A DNA stretch of 64,000 nucleotides from Actinoalloteichus fjordicus (GCF_001941625.1 NZ_CP016076.1:3100001-3164000), one strand, 5' to 3'. Counted from the stretch's first letter, positions 8,369 through 16,252 are shown. Program-made: numbers and translations. The notes: generated by a model not told the origin, from the letters alone.

Positions 8369-8695
8369 GCCTGCGTGCAGACGGCTGCTACAGGTAGATG
8401 TCGCCGCTGGTCACCGTTCCACGCCGAGGCGGCATCCACGGTGGTCGAGAACCGCGGGTTCAGCGCAACCCCCGGCGTGGCGCGAAGGTATCCGGAGTAC
8501 GTGATCTCCGCGTGTGCCACGAAATGCCGGTTCCCGTCGCCGGATCGGGCCGCCGCATCGACGTTCCGCTCCATGGCAGACACCCGCTGCCGAGCGGCCG
8601 CGCTCTCCTGACGTCGCGCGGCGGGCAGGCGAGCCTTCTCCCTGCGGTACCGAGCGTCGACGCCTTCTCGTGCCCCCCTCGTCGGGATCTCCGGC
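8369..8695 (-). other. Possible small gene or remnant on the minus strand
   Basis: Between the convergent neighbours there is no confident gene. A minus-strand frame from about 8572 reads as plausible protein for about 65 residues (MERNVDAAARSGDGNRH, later FSTTVDAASAWNG). It then runs on antisense through the gene at 7988-8368. It may be the start of a degraded gene; support is weak. Confidence 0.3.
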
Positions 8696-9601
8696 TCACG
8701 TCCGCAGCCTGCCCAGCAGCGCGACCAGCACCGCCCGTTCCGTCGGCCGCAGGGCGGTGTCGGTGAGGCCGGCGGTCGTGACCGCGCGCAGCGTCTCCAC
8801 CACCTCGATCAGGAACTCCGCACCCGAGGGCGTCAGCGCCAGCCGCCGGGCGGCGCGGGTTCCCTGCACCACCAGATATCCGCGTTCCGAGAGGCGGGTG
8901 ACGCTGTGATCGAGGCTGCGGGGCGGCAGATCCAGCGCCGTGTTCGCGATGGCCTTGCGCATCGGACGCGGGGCCCGTGCGAGCAGCCGCAGCAGGCGAT
9001 AGTCGTAGACGGTGATCCCGTGCGCGTGCCGGAGGGCCTCGGCGGGCTGCACCGTCCACCGCTGCACGGCGGCCAGCAGCGCCTCCCACACCAGCCAGGG
9101 CTCGGCGGTGTCGGCGTTGCCCGCCTGCGGGCCGGGCGTCGTGCCGCCGTTCGCCGCGAGCGGGTAGGGCCGGGTGATCGGAGAGGAGCCTGCCGCTGAC
9201 CCGGTCGGTGCGGTTGCGGGTGACGGCGACACGGCTGCGGGCAGTCGTGTGGGAACCGACGGGTGAATGCGCGGAATCACCTGAAGCGGCAGCTTCGTCG
9301 TGCCGCCGGACTGACCGGTTCGGCCGGCAGGAGCGGCGGCGGCCTGCGATGTCGCGGCCTGCCCGGCGGAGTCGTGCGTGACGTCCGTGTGCCTGCCTGC
9401 GGGTCCGACGTCGGTGCCGCCTGCCTGTGCCGAGCAGGCTCCCGCCTCGCGGGCGGCCTGCGGCGGTGTCCGGGAAGTTGTGCCGCTCGGGGCCTGCCCG
9501 GCAGTGTCCGGCTTGACGGCGTTCTGTCGAGTGGCGGCCTGTTCGGTGGCGGCCTGTGCGGCGAAGGCCTGCGGCGGCCTGGGCGTCTGTTCGTCGGGCA
9601 T
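8696..9601 (-). CDS. MarR-type winged-helix protein with long disordered N-terminus
   Basis: Protein of 301 aa. Residues 1-165 are low-complexity Ala/Gln/Thr/Pro and probably disordered. Residues about 170-300 form a MarR-like winged helix (WLVWEALLAAVQRW, DYRLLRLLARAPRPMRKAIANTAL, LDHSVTRLSERGYLVVQGTRAARRLALTPSGAEFL), including the typical Leu-Thr-Pro-x-Gly after the wing. MarR proteins are dimeric repressors of about 150 aa, so the extra half is unusual. The start at 9601 (MPDEQTPRPPQ) is preferred, as upstream sequence is antisense to the region of the next operon. Ligand and targets unknown. Confidence 0.75.
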   Translation of the reverse strand: MPDEQTPRPPQAFAAQAATEQAATRQNAVKPDTAGQAPSGTTSRTPPQAAREAGACSAQAGGTDVGPAGRHTDVTHDSAGQAATSQAAAAPAGRTGQSGGTTKLPLQVIPRIHPSVPTRLPAAVSPSPATAPTGSAAGSSPITRPYPLAANGGTTPGPQAGNADTAEPWLVWEALLAAVQRWTVQPAEALRHAHGITVYDYRLLRLLARAPRPMRKAIANTALDLPPRSLDHSVTRLSERGYLVVQGTRAARRLALTPSGAEFLIEVVETLRAVTTAGLTDTALRPTERAVLVALLGRLRT

Positions 9602-9717
9602 GGGCCCGGTCTCTCCTTGTCGTCGAAAGAGGTGCCTCGACCTGCCGCGGCTGTCCGATCGCGCAGGCGAAGCGGGGTTCGATGGTTGTTCGAGGGCGAT
9701 GGGCGGCGGTCGGGGAG

Positions 9718-10113
9718 TCAGGGCGCGAGACGCGGGGCGGCAGCGGGCAGCGCACGGCGCGTGCTCCCCGCGAGCGGCGGTCGCTCCGGAGCCGACGTTC
9801 GAAGACCCGTGCCGTCGCCGCCTGCGGCGCGAGGCGGTGGCGGGGCAGGCCCGGCGGCGCCGAAGTTCTGCGTCGGCCCAGGCACGCCAGTCGCCTGCTC
9901 GACGCAGTACCAACACGGCCGAACGCCGATCAGCCGAAGATCGCCGTCCACGTCGCAGGCAGGCGACGGACTCACGATCACCGGGGCCCCGCAGGCGGCG
10001 ACCACCGCCGTCCCCTCGGCCGGGCGGCGTCCCCACACCAGATGTCGGTCCAGGCACAGCCCGGCCTGCGGCAGGGCGTCCTGAGTGAACCAGCACGCCG
10101 AGTCCGCGCTCAT
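9718..10113 (-). CDS. Small Cys-rich protein, micro-operon gene 5
   Basis: Unrecognised 131-aa protein. The first 80 residues hold HLVWGRR, ACGAPVIV, an extra Cys (PACDVDG) and a CWYC knuckle. This H...C...C...CxxC layout is shared in outline with the two genes upstream and suggests a small zinc-binding fold. The C-terminal 50 residues are Ala/Pro/Arg-rich and disordered. Its ATG overlaps the stop of the previous gene by 4 nt (ATGA), making it the last of five translationally coupled genes. Confidence 0.65.
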   Translation of the reverse strand: MSADSACWFTQDALPQAGLCLDRHLVWGRRPAEGTAVVAACGAPVIVSPSPACDVDGDLRLIGVRPCWYCVEQATGVPGPTQNFGAAGPAPPPPRAAGGDGTGLRTSAPERPPLAGSTRRALPAAAPRLAP

Positions 10114-10349
10114 CGGACGACCGCCAGAGTCCTCGGCGCGGGAACCCGATCATCGTCGGTATGCGGCAGGCACAGCGGGCATCGCTGCTCGTCGTAGAAG
10201 CAGACGGTCAGGGGACGACGATTCATCGCCCGGAACTCGACCTCCGGGGCACACAACGGTCGGACGGGGCCGTAGCCGTTCCACTGCGCCGAGGCCAGAT
10301 GCGTGTCCCCCGACCGCACCGTCCGCACGAACCACGCCACACTGGTCAC
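10110..10349 (-). CDS. Small Cys-rich protein, micro-operon gene 4
   Basis: Unrecognised 79-aa protein starting with GTG. It shows THLASAQWNGYG, then PLCAPEVEF and, after a spacer, CFYDEQRCPLC, so an H...C...C...CxxC set of possible zinc ligands. The start is fixed by the 4-nt overlap (GTGA) with the stop of the preceding gene; the longer upstream frame is antisense noise. It also overlaps the following gene by 4 nt. Resembles genes 3 and 5 of this operon in layout. Confidence 0.65.
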   Translation of the reverse strand: MTSVAWFVRTVRSGDTHLASAQWNGYGPVRPLCAPEVEFRAMNRRPLTVCFYDEQRCPLCLPHTDDDRVPAPRTLAVVR

Positions 10350-10639
10350 GAGTCCACCGCCGGAAAGCACGTCGCGCAGCGCAGCAGCCGCACCCACTCG
10401 TCCACCGGCACGAGGACCGCCCCACAGACGGCGACGGTCACCGAGCGGTAGCCGTCGTCCCGCCGATGCTCCAACCGCCGGAACCGGCCTGCCCAACGTT
10501 GGTTGTCGGGCGCCTCGACAGTACCGACCGCCCGATCGACGGCGGCGGCATCACAGTCACGAGGCCCGTCGGCGGTCTCGGCCCGTTGTCCCCACTGCCG
10601 ACGGCGGGGCGGTGTCGGGGCGAGGACCGTCGGCGTCAC
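10346..10639 (-). CDS. Small Cys-rich protein, micro-operon gene 3
   Basis: Unrecognised 97-aa protein. The N-terminal 45 residues are polar and probably disordered. The C-terminal half reads RRLEHRRDDGYRSVTVAVCGAVLVP, later LLRCATC, again a His, a CGA segment and a terminal CxxC. The GTG at 10639 is chosen from the 4-nt GTGA overlap with the preceding gene. It is coupled in the same way to the next gene. Function unknown; with genes 4 and 5 it may form a small paralogous family. Confidence 0.6.
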   Translation of the reverse strand: MTPTVLAPTPPRRRQWGQRAETADGPRDCDAAAVDRAVGTVEAPDNQRWAGRFRRLEHRRDDGYRSVTVAVCGAVLVPVDEWVRLLRCATCFPAVDS

Positions 10640-10971
10640 GTCAGGCTCCCGGAGAAGGCCCGCACCCACCCGTCCGGAGTCGCGGCGGACCGTCGGCGAG
10701 CCGCCACCACCGCACCCGCCCGACACTGAGCAGCGACGACGTCGAGCCGTCGGCGCACGGCTGCCCGCCGCTGGATTGCCTGTTCCTCGGCCTCGTCCCG
10801 CGCCGCCACCGTGCGCAGGTTCGCGGCGCGCAACCGAGCCCACTCCCGCCGCGACGGGGACCGCCGCACCGGGTGCGCTCGCCGCCACCGCCGCCACGCG
10901 AGTTCCACCGAGGGCAGCCCGACACACAGCACGACCAGAACCAGGAACAACGGGTCTTCGGTGAGGGTCAT
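10636..10971 (-). CDS. Small membrane protein, micro-operon gene 2
   Basis: Protein of 111 aa with one N-terminal transmembrane segment (LFLVLVVLCVGLPSVELAW, about residues 8-26). An Arg-rich cytoplasmic helical tail follows (REWARLRAANLRTVAARDEAEEQAIQRRAAVRRRL), which may be a coiled coil. It is linked to both neighbours by 4-nt ATGA/GTGA overlaps. Not recognised. A membrane-anchored scaffold for the other small proteins is possible but is only inference. Confidence 0.65.
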   Translation of the reverse strand: MTLTEDPLFLVLVVLCVGLPSVELAWRRWRRAHPVRRSPSRREWARLRAANLRTVAARDEAEEQAIQRRAAVRRRLDVVAAQCRAGAVVAARRRSAATPDGWVRAFSGSLT

Positions 10972-11174
10972 GACGCCACCGACCCCGGTGCCTGCTCCGC
11001 GCGCGAACGCCAGCCCGGCTTTGTCTCCGTGTTCTCACGCGGCTTGTCAGCTGGAACGGCAGACGCCACCTGTTCGCAACATCGTGTCATTCGCTGCCAA
11101 CGCCTGAGCACGTCGCCACGACGCTTCGGGCTCGAACTCAGCCGGGTGAGCCGACTTCGACAACCTGTGCCCAC
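10968..11174 (-). CDS. Micro-gene heading the coupled operon
   Basis: Short basic protein of 68 aa. The GTG at 11174 is preceded at 7 nt by a near-perfect Shine-Dalgarno site (GGAGGTGAT), and the stop overlaps the next start by 4 nt (ATGA). These two facts make it a better candidate than the longer frame that extends upstream. The sequence is Arg/Lys/Ser-rich with a RMTRCCEQV Cys pair and no recognisable domain. It begins 85 nt after the stop of the XRE regulator gene on the same strand, so it may share its transcript. Confidence 0.6.
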   Translation of the reverse strand: MGTGCRSRLTRLSSSPKRRGDVLRRWQRMTRCCEQVASAVPADKPRENTETKPGWRSRAEQAPGSVAS

Positions 11175-11259
11175 TTCATCACCTCCGGTAATCATCGGTG
11201 ACGTTAGGCGCGCAAGCAGGGATGAAAGGGGACAGATCGTCCCCCTTGACACCCTGTCC

Positions 11260-12483
11260 CTAGGCGAGGATGTCGAGCCGCTCGGCGAGTCTGGTCGCTT
11301 CGGAGCGAATCGTGGATCGGCCGGTCGTGGCCAGGCTGATGACGACGTCCCGTGCAGAAACACTGAACCGCAACGCCTCGGAGGAGTAGCGCTCCGCTTG
11401 GAGCAGCGGGATCAGTGCGCCGCTGTCACGCTGTTGGTGCAGGGCACGGGACACGTTGACCAGGTGCGAGGCCTGCCAACTCCGCGAGGGGATGGCATCG
11501 ACGTCGACATCGTCGGCGTGCCGCAGTGCCTCAGTGGCGTCGCCGAGAGACTGGGCTATCCAGGTCTTGTGGAGATCGACGTGTTGCCGACTGAACCCAT
11601 GGTGATGATGTCCATAGTGGGGTGACAGCGTGTCGACGACAGTTGCCGCTCGCTCCCAGTGCACCCACGCGGACGGGTCCTTGAGCTGGCGAGCCGTGGT
11701 CGAGGCTCGTGCCAGCTGTACCGCACCCCAGAGGGCACGGGTCTCATCGTCACCGTCGGCAAGTCGGGGATCGAGAGTGCGAGTCGCCGTCTCCAACATC
11801 TCCAAGGCCTGTTCAGCACGATCGGTGACACGGAGAGCGAACGACGAGTACAGCAGCGATGCCGCCCGGGCGGCAGGGTCGTCGGCATCTTCACCGGTCT
11901 GCTGCCCTCGGTCGACCGACAGCCAGTACCAGTGCCTGCCGTTCTCCTGCCAGGCAAGATATGCCTGACACAAGTGGTAGACATCCGCCAGCGCACCGCG
12001 CGCCCGCTTGCGTGCATCCCCTTCGGACTCACGCACCGCAGCCCGGCCGGCTCGGATCAGACCGGGAAGCTCTCCTGCGGCATAGGTCCGCTGGGTAGGG
12101 GAGGAGTGCCAGTCACGCCAGGCCCGCGCCACCGCCGCTGTGTAATGGTCGACGGAAGGCGCGGCCTCGGTGTCGGGCAGATACTCCGTCAGCGCGTGTC
12201 CGACCATCTCCGCAGCCGGATGAGCGGGACATTCCGCGATCTGCACCGGGGCAGAGAGATCACCGCCGTACAGTGCGGCGAGATCCCGTATTCCCAGTTC
12301 ACGTGCCACCTGCGCCGCCATGCCCAACGGCAGACCACGCTCACCACGTTCGATCTTCTTCAGCCAGTCTTCGGACTTCCCGACCAAGCCTGCCAACACG
12401 GCGCGAGACTTCCCGCTACGTTCCCGGTGTCTGCGCAACCGGCTGCCGACGTCACGACGATGGTCTGCATTGCTCACAGGCAT
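11260..12483 (-). CDS. XRE-family regulator with TPR-like C-terminal domain
   Basis: Transcriptional regulator of 407 aa. The N-terminal helix-turn-helix of the XRE/Cro type spans about 8-65 (VGSRLRRHRERSGKSRAVLAGLVGKSEDWLKKIERGERGL). About 300 residues of helical repeats follow (for example HLCQAYLAWQENGRHWYWL and RAEQALEMLETATRTLDP), as in the large actinomycete XRE-TPR regulators that often control a neighbouring small gene. A run of His (YGHHHHGF) occurs near residue 295. The ATG at 12483 starts 8 residues before the HTH. It is followed on the same strand by the five-gene micro-operon, its most likely target. Confidence 0.88.
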   Translation of the reverse strand: MPVSNADHRRDVGSRLRRHRERSGKSRAVLAGLVGKSEDWLKKIERGERGLPLGMAAQVARELGIRDLAALYGGDLSAPVQIAECPAHPAAEMVGHALTEYLPDTEAAPSVDHYTAAVARAWRDWHSSPTQRTYAAGELPGLIRAGRAAVRESEGDARKRARGALADVYHLCQAYLAWQENGRHWYWLSVDRGQQTGEDADDPAARAASLLYSSFALRVTDRAEQALEMLETATRTLDPRLADGDDETRALWGAVQLARASTTARQLKDPSAWVHWERAATVVDTLSPHYGHHHHGFSRQHVDLHKTWIAQSLGDATEALRHADDVDVDAIPSRSWQASHLVNVSRALHQQRDSGALIPLLQAERYSSEALRFSVSARDVVISLATTGRSTIRSEATRLAERLDILA

Positions 12484-12784
12484 GGGAGATCACGTCCACT
12501 CGTCTCGGCGAAGCCGCAGCCTCGCGCTGCCGTTTTGCCTCCATGACGAGTCTAGGCAGAGAGAACGACGATGCGTCGTCGCCTGATAGCTGTCGGTATA
12601 TTGACGGCAGTGGGACGGCGAACCGGAAGAGGCTATGCCGGATCTGCAGATGTGGTTGGCCGCTGCGCGCTTGTCCGACACTCCCTCCACCTTGTTTGGC
12701 GGGGCGGAGCTTTGTGAGACTGATTGACCAGGCTGCGGCGGTCCATAAATGCTTGGAGCTGTGTCTGCGTAGGAGGAGCCCCGC
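12484..12784. other. Divergent intergenic region (301 nt)
   Basis: This lies between the XRE regulator and the 2H phosphoesterase gene. It is somewhat richer in A/T than its surroundings near 12590-12760, as expected for promoters. AGGAGG at about 12772 is the ribosome site that supports the GTG start at 12785. No gene is seen. Confidence 0.6.
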
Positions 12785-13420
12785 GTGGAATCGATGGCGG
12801 ATCACTGGTGGTGGCGGCCGGGATGGCGAGTCGGCCGGTCGTTCTGGACCTGGCATGTCACGTTCGCCGCCCAACCGGGCGTGCAAGCCCTCGTCGACGC
12901 CTATGCACCCTGCTTCGACGGCCTGGGCGGGCTCGACCCGGTTCCCGTCGAGTGGCTGCACTTGACCATGCAGGGTCTCGGGTTCACGGATGAGGTGGAG
13001 CACACCGACGTCGACGCCATCGTGCTCGCCGCGCGCCGTCGCTTCGCGGAGGTAGCACCGTTCGCCGTGACGGTCGGTCCGGCCGGACTCGATCCGGAGA
13101 CGGTCCACCTGCCCGTGCGCCCGGCCGAGCCGCTGATCGAGACCCGCAGTGTTCTGCGCTCGGCGATCAACGACGTCTGGGATCACGTACCAGAACGCGC
13201 CGATGGCTGGCGACCTCACGTCACCCTCGCCTACTCCAACGTGAGCGGCCCCGCCGAACCGATCGCAGACCGTCTCGCCGCGCACGGTGCGCACATCGCG
13301 GAAGTCACCGTCTCGGCCCTGAGCCTCATCGAACTAAACCGTGATCACCGACAGTACGAATGGACCGACGTCGCGACCGTGGGTCTCACCGGATCACGCA
13401 GCGACATGGCCACTGAGTGA
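12785..13420 (+). CDS. 2'-5' RNA ligase family (2H phosphoesterase) protein
   Basis: Member of the 2H phosphoesterase superfamily, 211 aa. The two hallmark HxTx motifs are visible: HLTM at about residue 59 and HVTL at about 140, separated by the usual 80 residues. Enzymes of this fold act on 2',3'-cyclic phosphates or 2'-5' phosphodiester bonds of RNA. The GTG at 12785 is supported by AGGAGG 8 nt upstream; an ATG at 12794 is also possible. The gene ends 178 nt before the leader of CRISPR array 1. A truncated copy of its 3' part lies on the other side of that array at about 15325-15410. A role in crRNA end processing is speculation. Confidence 0.85.
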   Translation: MESMADHWWWRPGWRVGRSFWTWHVTFAAQPGVQALVDAYAPCFDGLGGLDPVPVEWLHLTMQGLGFTDEVEHTDVDAIVLAARRRFAEVAPFAVTVGPAGLDPETVHLPVRPAEPLIETRSVLRSAINDVWDHVPERADGWRPHVTLAYSNVSGPAEPIADRLAAHGAHIAEVTVSALSLIELNRDHRQYEWTDVATVGLTGSRSDMATE

Positions 13421-13597
13421 CTGATGGGACTGAAAGACCCCGTCCGGTCCACTCTGGAGACTGACGCGACCTGCCGAGCTTGCCCGTTCGATGCTGCCGC
13501 TCTCGGTACTGTCCGATGACTTCCTACGTTCGCCAGCAGCGAGGGATGAAGGGCTGCTGATCCACTGGCCTTGTCGCTGGCCGCTTAGGGAGGGCAA
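13421..13597. other. Spacer between 2H gene and array 1 leader
   Basis: No coding sequence is seen here. The part before 13598 has no counterpart in front of array 2, so the conserved leader begins at 13598. Confidence 0.5.
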
Positions 13598-13702
13598 GCG
13601 TCGGGCGACACGCCGTGTCACTCCGAACCGTCTGCCGGGCGTGTCGGTCAACATCCGATAACCTCACGACGTCTCGAACTGCAATGCCCCTGTACAAGCA
13701 GG
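13598..13702 (+). promoter_or_regulatory. CRISPR array 1 leader (105 nt)
   Basis: The segment is strongly similar to those before array 2 (23831-23935) and array 3 (53406-53510, inverted), and all three have exactly the same length. Shared blocks are GCGTCGGGCGAC at the outer end, TCACTCCGAACCGTCTGCC, GATAACCTC, and CCCCTG...CAGG touching the first repeat. In CRISPR loci such leaders hold the promoter and the Cas1-Cas2 integration signal. Confidence 0.85.
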
Positions 13703-14476
13703 GTGGCACCGGCCCTTCGGGGCCGGTGAGGATCGCAACCCCCACAGGTACACCCCCCCCTGCACGGGTACGGGTGGCACCGGCCCTTCGGGGCCGGTGA
13801 GGATCGCAACCACTCCTGGAAGGCGCGGCCGGCCTCTCGCTGGCCCGGTGGCACCGGCCCTTCGGGGCCGGTGAGGATCGCAACTCCTTTCGTCGTGCCC
13901 CGGCCGGTCCGGCCGGGGCGGTGGCACCGGCCCTTCGGGGCCGGTGAGGATCGCAACCGCTGCGACCACCAGCGCCGCCGGTGACGCTGGCCGGTGGCAC
14001 CGGCCCTTCGGGGCCGGTGAGGATCGCAACCAGCGGCTGTGACCGATCACCCCACCGGTGACCACACGTGGCACCGGCCCTTCGGGGCCGGTGAGGATCG
14101 CAACCTGGAGCACTGCCGCCACGTGGCTGGCGTAGAACTCGGGGGTGGCACCGGCCCTTCGGGGCCGGTGAGGATCGCAACGAGATCCGCGCCGCCTCAT
14201 CGAGGAGTAGGCCGACGGGTGGCACCGGCCCTTCGGGGCCGGTGAGGATCGCAACTCGAGGATGCGGGGGTTGTACTCCCCCGGGTAGGGGGTGGCACCG
14301 GCCCTTCGGGGCCGGTGAGGATCGCAACCCGACCTCGTGAAGGGCGGTGTCCCCGGAGTCCGTCAGTGGCACCGGCCCTTCGGGGCCGGTGAGGATCGCA
14401 ACCATCGCGTCCGTGCAGTTGCCGGATCTCGGAGTGCGGGTGGCACCGGCCCTTCGGGGTCGGTGAGGATCGCAAC
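13703..14476 (+). CRISPR. CRISPR array 1, type I-C repeats (11 repeats, 10 spacers)
   Basis: Eleven 37-bp repeats begin at 13703, 13774, 13848, 13921, 13994, 14068, 14145, 14219, 14292, 14366 and 14440. Spacers are 34-40 nt. The repeat starts GTGGCACCGGCCC, has a TTCGG-type loop closed by the palindrome CACCGGCCC/GGGCCGGTG, and ends GTGAGGATCGCAAC. The last copy has one change (GGGGTCGG in place of GGGGCCGG), marking the leader-distal, oldest end. Transcription is therefore left to right, the same direction as the cas genes. Cleavage at the base of the hairpin would leave an 11-nt handle AGGATCGCAAC. Confidence 0.98.
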
Positions 14477-14764
14477 ACCTACTTCGACACCGCCACCGAA
14501 CCCGTGCCCTGGGCCGATCAGAACAAGCCACGCTGTCGGCGTACGAGTCGCAATGCAGCGCCGCGCACGCCACCGAGTACACGACGACCATCGACATCCG
14601 TAAGCTCAGCGACGAGCCAGCGGTCGAGTCGGCGTCGGCACATCGAGATGATCGACTACACAGGGTGATGCATGTCAACCCGGCGGCGCCCTGATTTGCC
14701 GAGCTCAGCGCGCCCGGCGCTGTTAACGTGCGCTCGCACATCTGAGAATTCGGAGCGCGCCGCC
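14477..14764. other. Decayed sequence after array 1
   Basis: No intact gene. Short coding-like stretches, such as a plus-strand frame reading TYTTTIDIRKLSDEPAVES near 14570-14630, look like gene debris. They cannot be assigned. Confidence 0.4.
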
Positions 14765-15256
14765 ATGAAGTACACCGTCTCGATCGAGATCGCTCTGCCG
14801 AGGGAGCGAGTGGTCCAGCTGCTGGCAGACCCGGCGCATCTGCCGGAGTGGCTGCGGGGCTTGGTGCTGCACGAGCCGCTCAGTGGCACACACGGGCAGG
14901 TCGGCACCACGTCGCGAGTCGTGATGCAGATGGGCAAGCAGAAGATGGAGTGCACCGAGACCATCACACGTCGGGAACCGGTGGACCTGCACGCGATACC
15001 GAGGGACATTGTTGTTCATTTCGACCGCGAGATCGTCGGCGAGGGCATGTGGAGCGCCGTGCGCGACCGGCTGACCGAGGCCGGTCCGCAGTCGACGCTC
15101 TGGCAGAGCGAGAACGAGTATCGGTTCAGCGGCTTGCTGATGCGGCTGGTCGGGCTCTTGATGCCCGGCGCCTTCCGCAAGCAGTCGCAACAGCACATGC
15201 AGGACTTCAAGGCATTCGCCGAGCAGGGACAAGATGTCCGCGACGCAGAGGGCTGA
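14765..15256 (+). CDS. SRPBCC-type ligand-binding protein
   Basis: Predicted START/SRPBCC-fold protein of 163 aa. The N-terminus MKYTVSIEIALPRERVVQLLADPAHLPEWLRGL is the characteristic first strand plus helix ending at a Trp. A mid-section TETITRREPVDLHAI and a long C-terminal helix (RKQSQQHMQDFKAFAEQG) complete the fold. Such proteins bind hydrophobic ligands or act as polyketide-cyclase/dehydrase-like proteins; the ligand is unknown. The ATG at 14765 follows GAGCGCGCC and begins at the conserved strand; the upstream frame is not protein-like. It sits in the debris between array 1 and cas3 and is probably unrelated to CRISPR function. Confidence 0.8.
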   Translation: MKYTVSIEIALPRERVVQLLADPAHLPEWLRGLVLHEPLSGTHGQVGTTSRVVMQMGKQKMECTETITRREPVDLHAIPRDIVVHFDREIVGEGMWSAVRDRLTEAGPQSTLWQSENEYRFSGLLMRLVGLLMPGAFRKQSQQHMQDFKAFAEQGQDVRDAEG

Positions 15257-15324
15257 TCAGCGGTCTTCGATAGGTGACTTCTTCTCAACCCTCTCCCCGA
15301 AGGACAGCCGGGTGGGTGGGGGCA

Positions 15325-15412
15325 GTCCCCGCTAAACCGATCGCCGACCGTCTTGCCGCGCACGAACGCGCCCATCGCGATTCGGGAGAGCGGGCCGTCG
15401 CAGGCTCAGAGC
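15325..15412 (+). pseudogene. Fragment of a 2H phosphoesterase gene
   Basis: About 30 nt around 15328-15360 nearly match the intact gene at 13255-13290: both encode (E/K)PIADRLAAH in the plus frame, with two silent differences in that core. Similarity fades downstream. It appears to be a remnant of a duplicated copy, now on the other side of array 1. Confidence 0.55.
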
Positions 15413-15462
15413 CACGGTTCCTGCCGCCCAACCGGGGCCATCGCGTCGGGGTGTGCAGCCGC

Positions 15463-15849
15463 GCCGCCCGGGTGGAGATCGACAGCTGGTAGCCCTCGGC
15501 CATTCGCACGCCGCCGACTTCGGCGACCGGTATCAGAGCGATCTCGTTGTGCTCGTGCGAGAGCACCGGGTCGGCCTCGGTGTCGTCGGGATGACAGCCG
15601 TAGGTCACGAACAGCACTGTCTTGCGGGCGAGCGCGATGTAGTAGGGCCAGGCATCCAGAATTGGACCCGTCGTGACGGGCCACGAGGATCACTCGACGA
15701 TTTCCCGCGTCACGCCTTTCTCGGGTGTCTTACCGAGTTTGAGACGGCCGCCGGGCCGCTCCCACTCGTCGCGCTCGTTGCGCAGCAGGAGAACGGCACC
15801 GTCGCGGATGACGACGCCGTTGATTGAGACGGGTTACCCGCCGGGGATC
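15463..15849 (-). pseudogene. NUDIX hydrolase pseudogene
   Basis: On the minus strand one frame reads INGVVIRDGAVLLLRNERDEW, a PGGRLKLGKTPEKGVTREIVE Nudix-box start, then an in-frame TGA, and continues LDAWPYYIALARKTVLFVTYGCHP to SHEHNEIALIPVAEV. This is the order of a typical actinomycete NUDIX hydrolase of about 140 aa. The stop replaces the catalytic EExG part of the Nudix box, and a TAA also interrupts the frame just after the expected start (ATGACGATCCCC at about 15849). Both changes make it non-functional. The 3' end fades into unrelated sequence. Confidence 0.75.
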
Positions 15850-15976
15850 GTCATCGGGTCCCCACTGTGCGTAGGCGACAAGCAGAACCTAGCTGCTGAC
15901 GGCCGCACCGACCAGAAATTCTGAGCAGGTCGACAGACACCGCGACCTTGTCCACCGCTGGCACGTGACGATGGAC

Positions 15977-15990
15977 GTTGCGATCCTCAC
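15977..15990 (-). repeat. Orphan CRISPR half-repeat upstream of cas3
   Basis: Fourteen nucleotides read on the minus strand as GTGAGGATCGCAAC, an exact match to the 3' end of the array repeat including the 11-nt crRNA handle. The 5' hairpin half is not recognisably preserved. It lies 263 nt before the cas3 start and is inverted relative to array 1. Confidence 0.7.
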
Positions 15991-16252
15991 AGGGGCTGAC
16001 CTGCGGAGCCGGCGCTGATGTGCGCCGATCGCCGTCGCAGGGACGCGATCAGGCTACCGCCCGGATCTAGAGCCGTCGTCCCTGGTTGCTGCCGCGCGAA
16101 GCTTGGCGCTCGATCGCTGGGCGAGCGGCGTGGCCGAGTGCGGTCAACGACGACTATCGCGCCGCCCACCGAAGTCAGTCGGTCACCCTGTGTATCGTCT
16201 CGCCCGTCGGGGGCGGTCGCCGGGACACCCACGGTGTGACAGGAGCGCGGAG
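15991..16252. promoter_or_regulatory. Probable promoter region of the cas operon
   Basis: This is the non-coding stretch between the half-repeat and cas3. AGGAG at 16241-16245 is the ribosome site for the ATG at 16253. No clear -10/-35 or operator is recognised. Confidence 0.45.

Noticed and set aside
13524-14741. A minus-strand 'repeat protein' with recurring AILTGPEGPVP and RSSPAPKGRCH units
   Set aside because: It is only the translation of the CRISPR repeats of array 1. The same applies to frames over array 2 (23574-25133).
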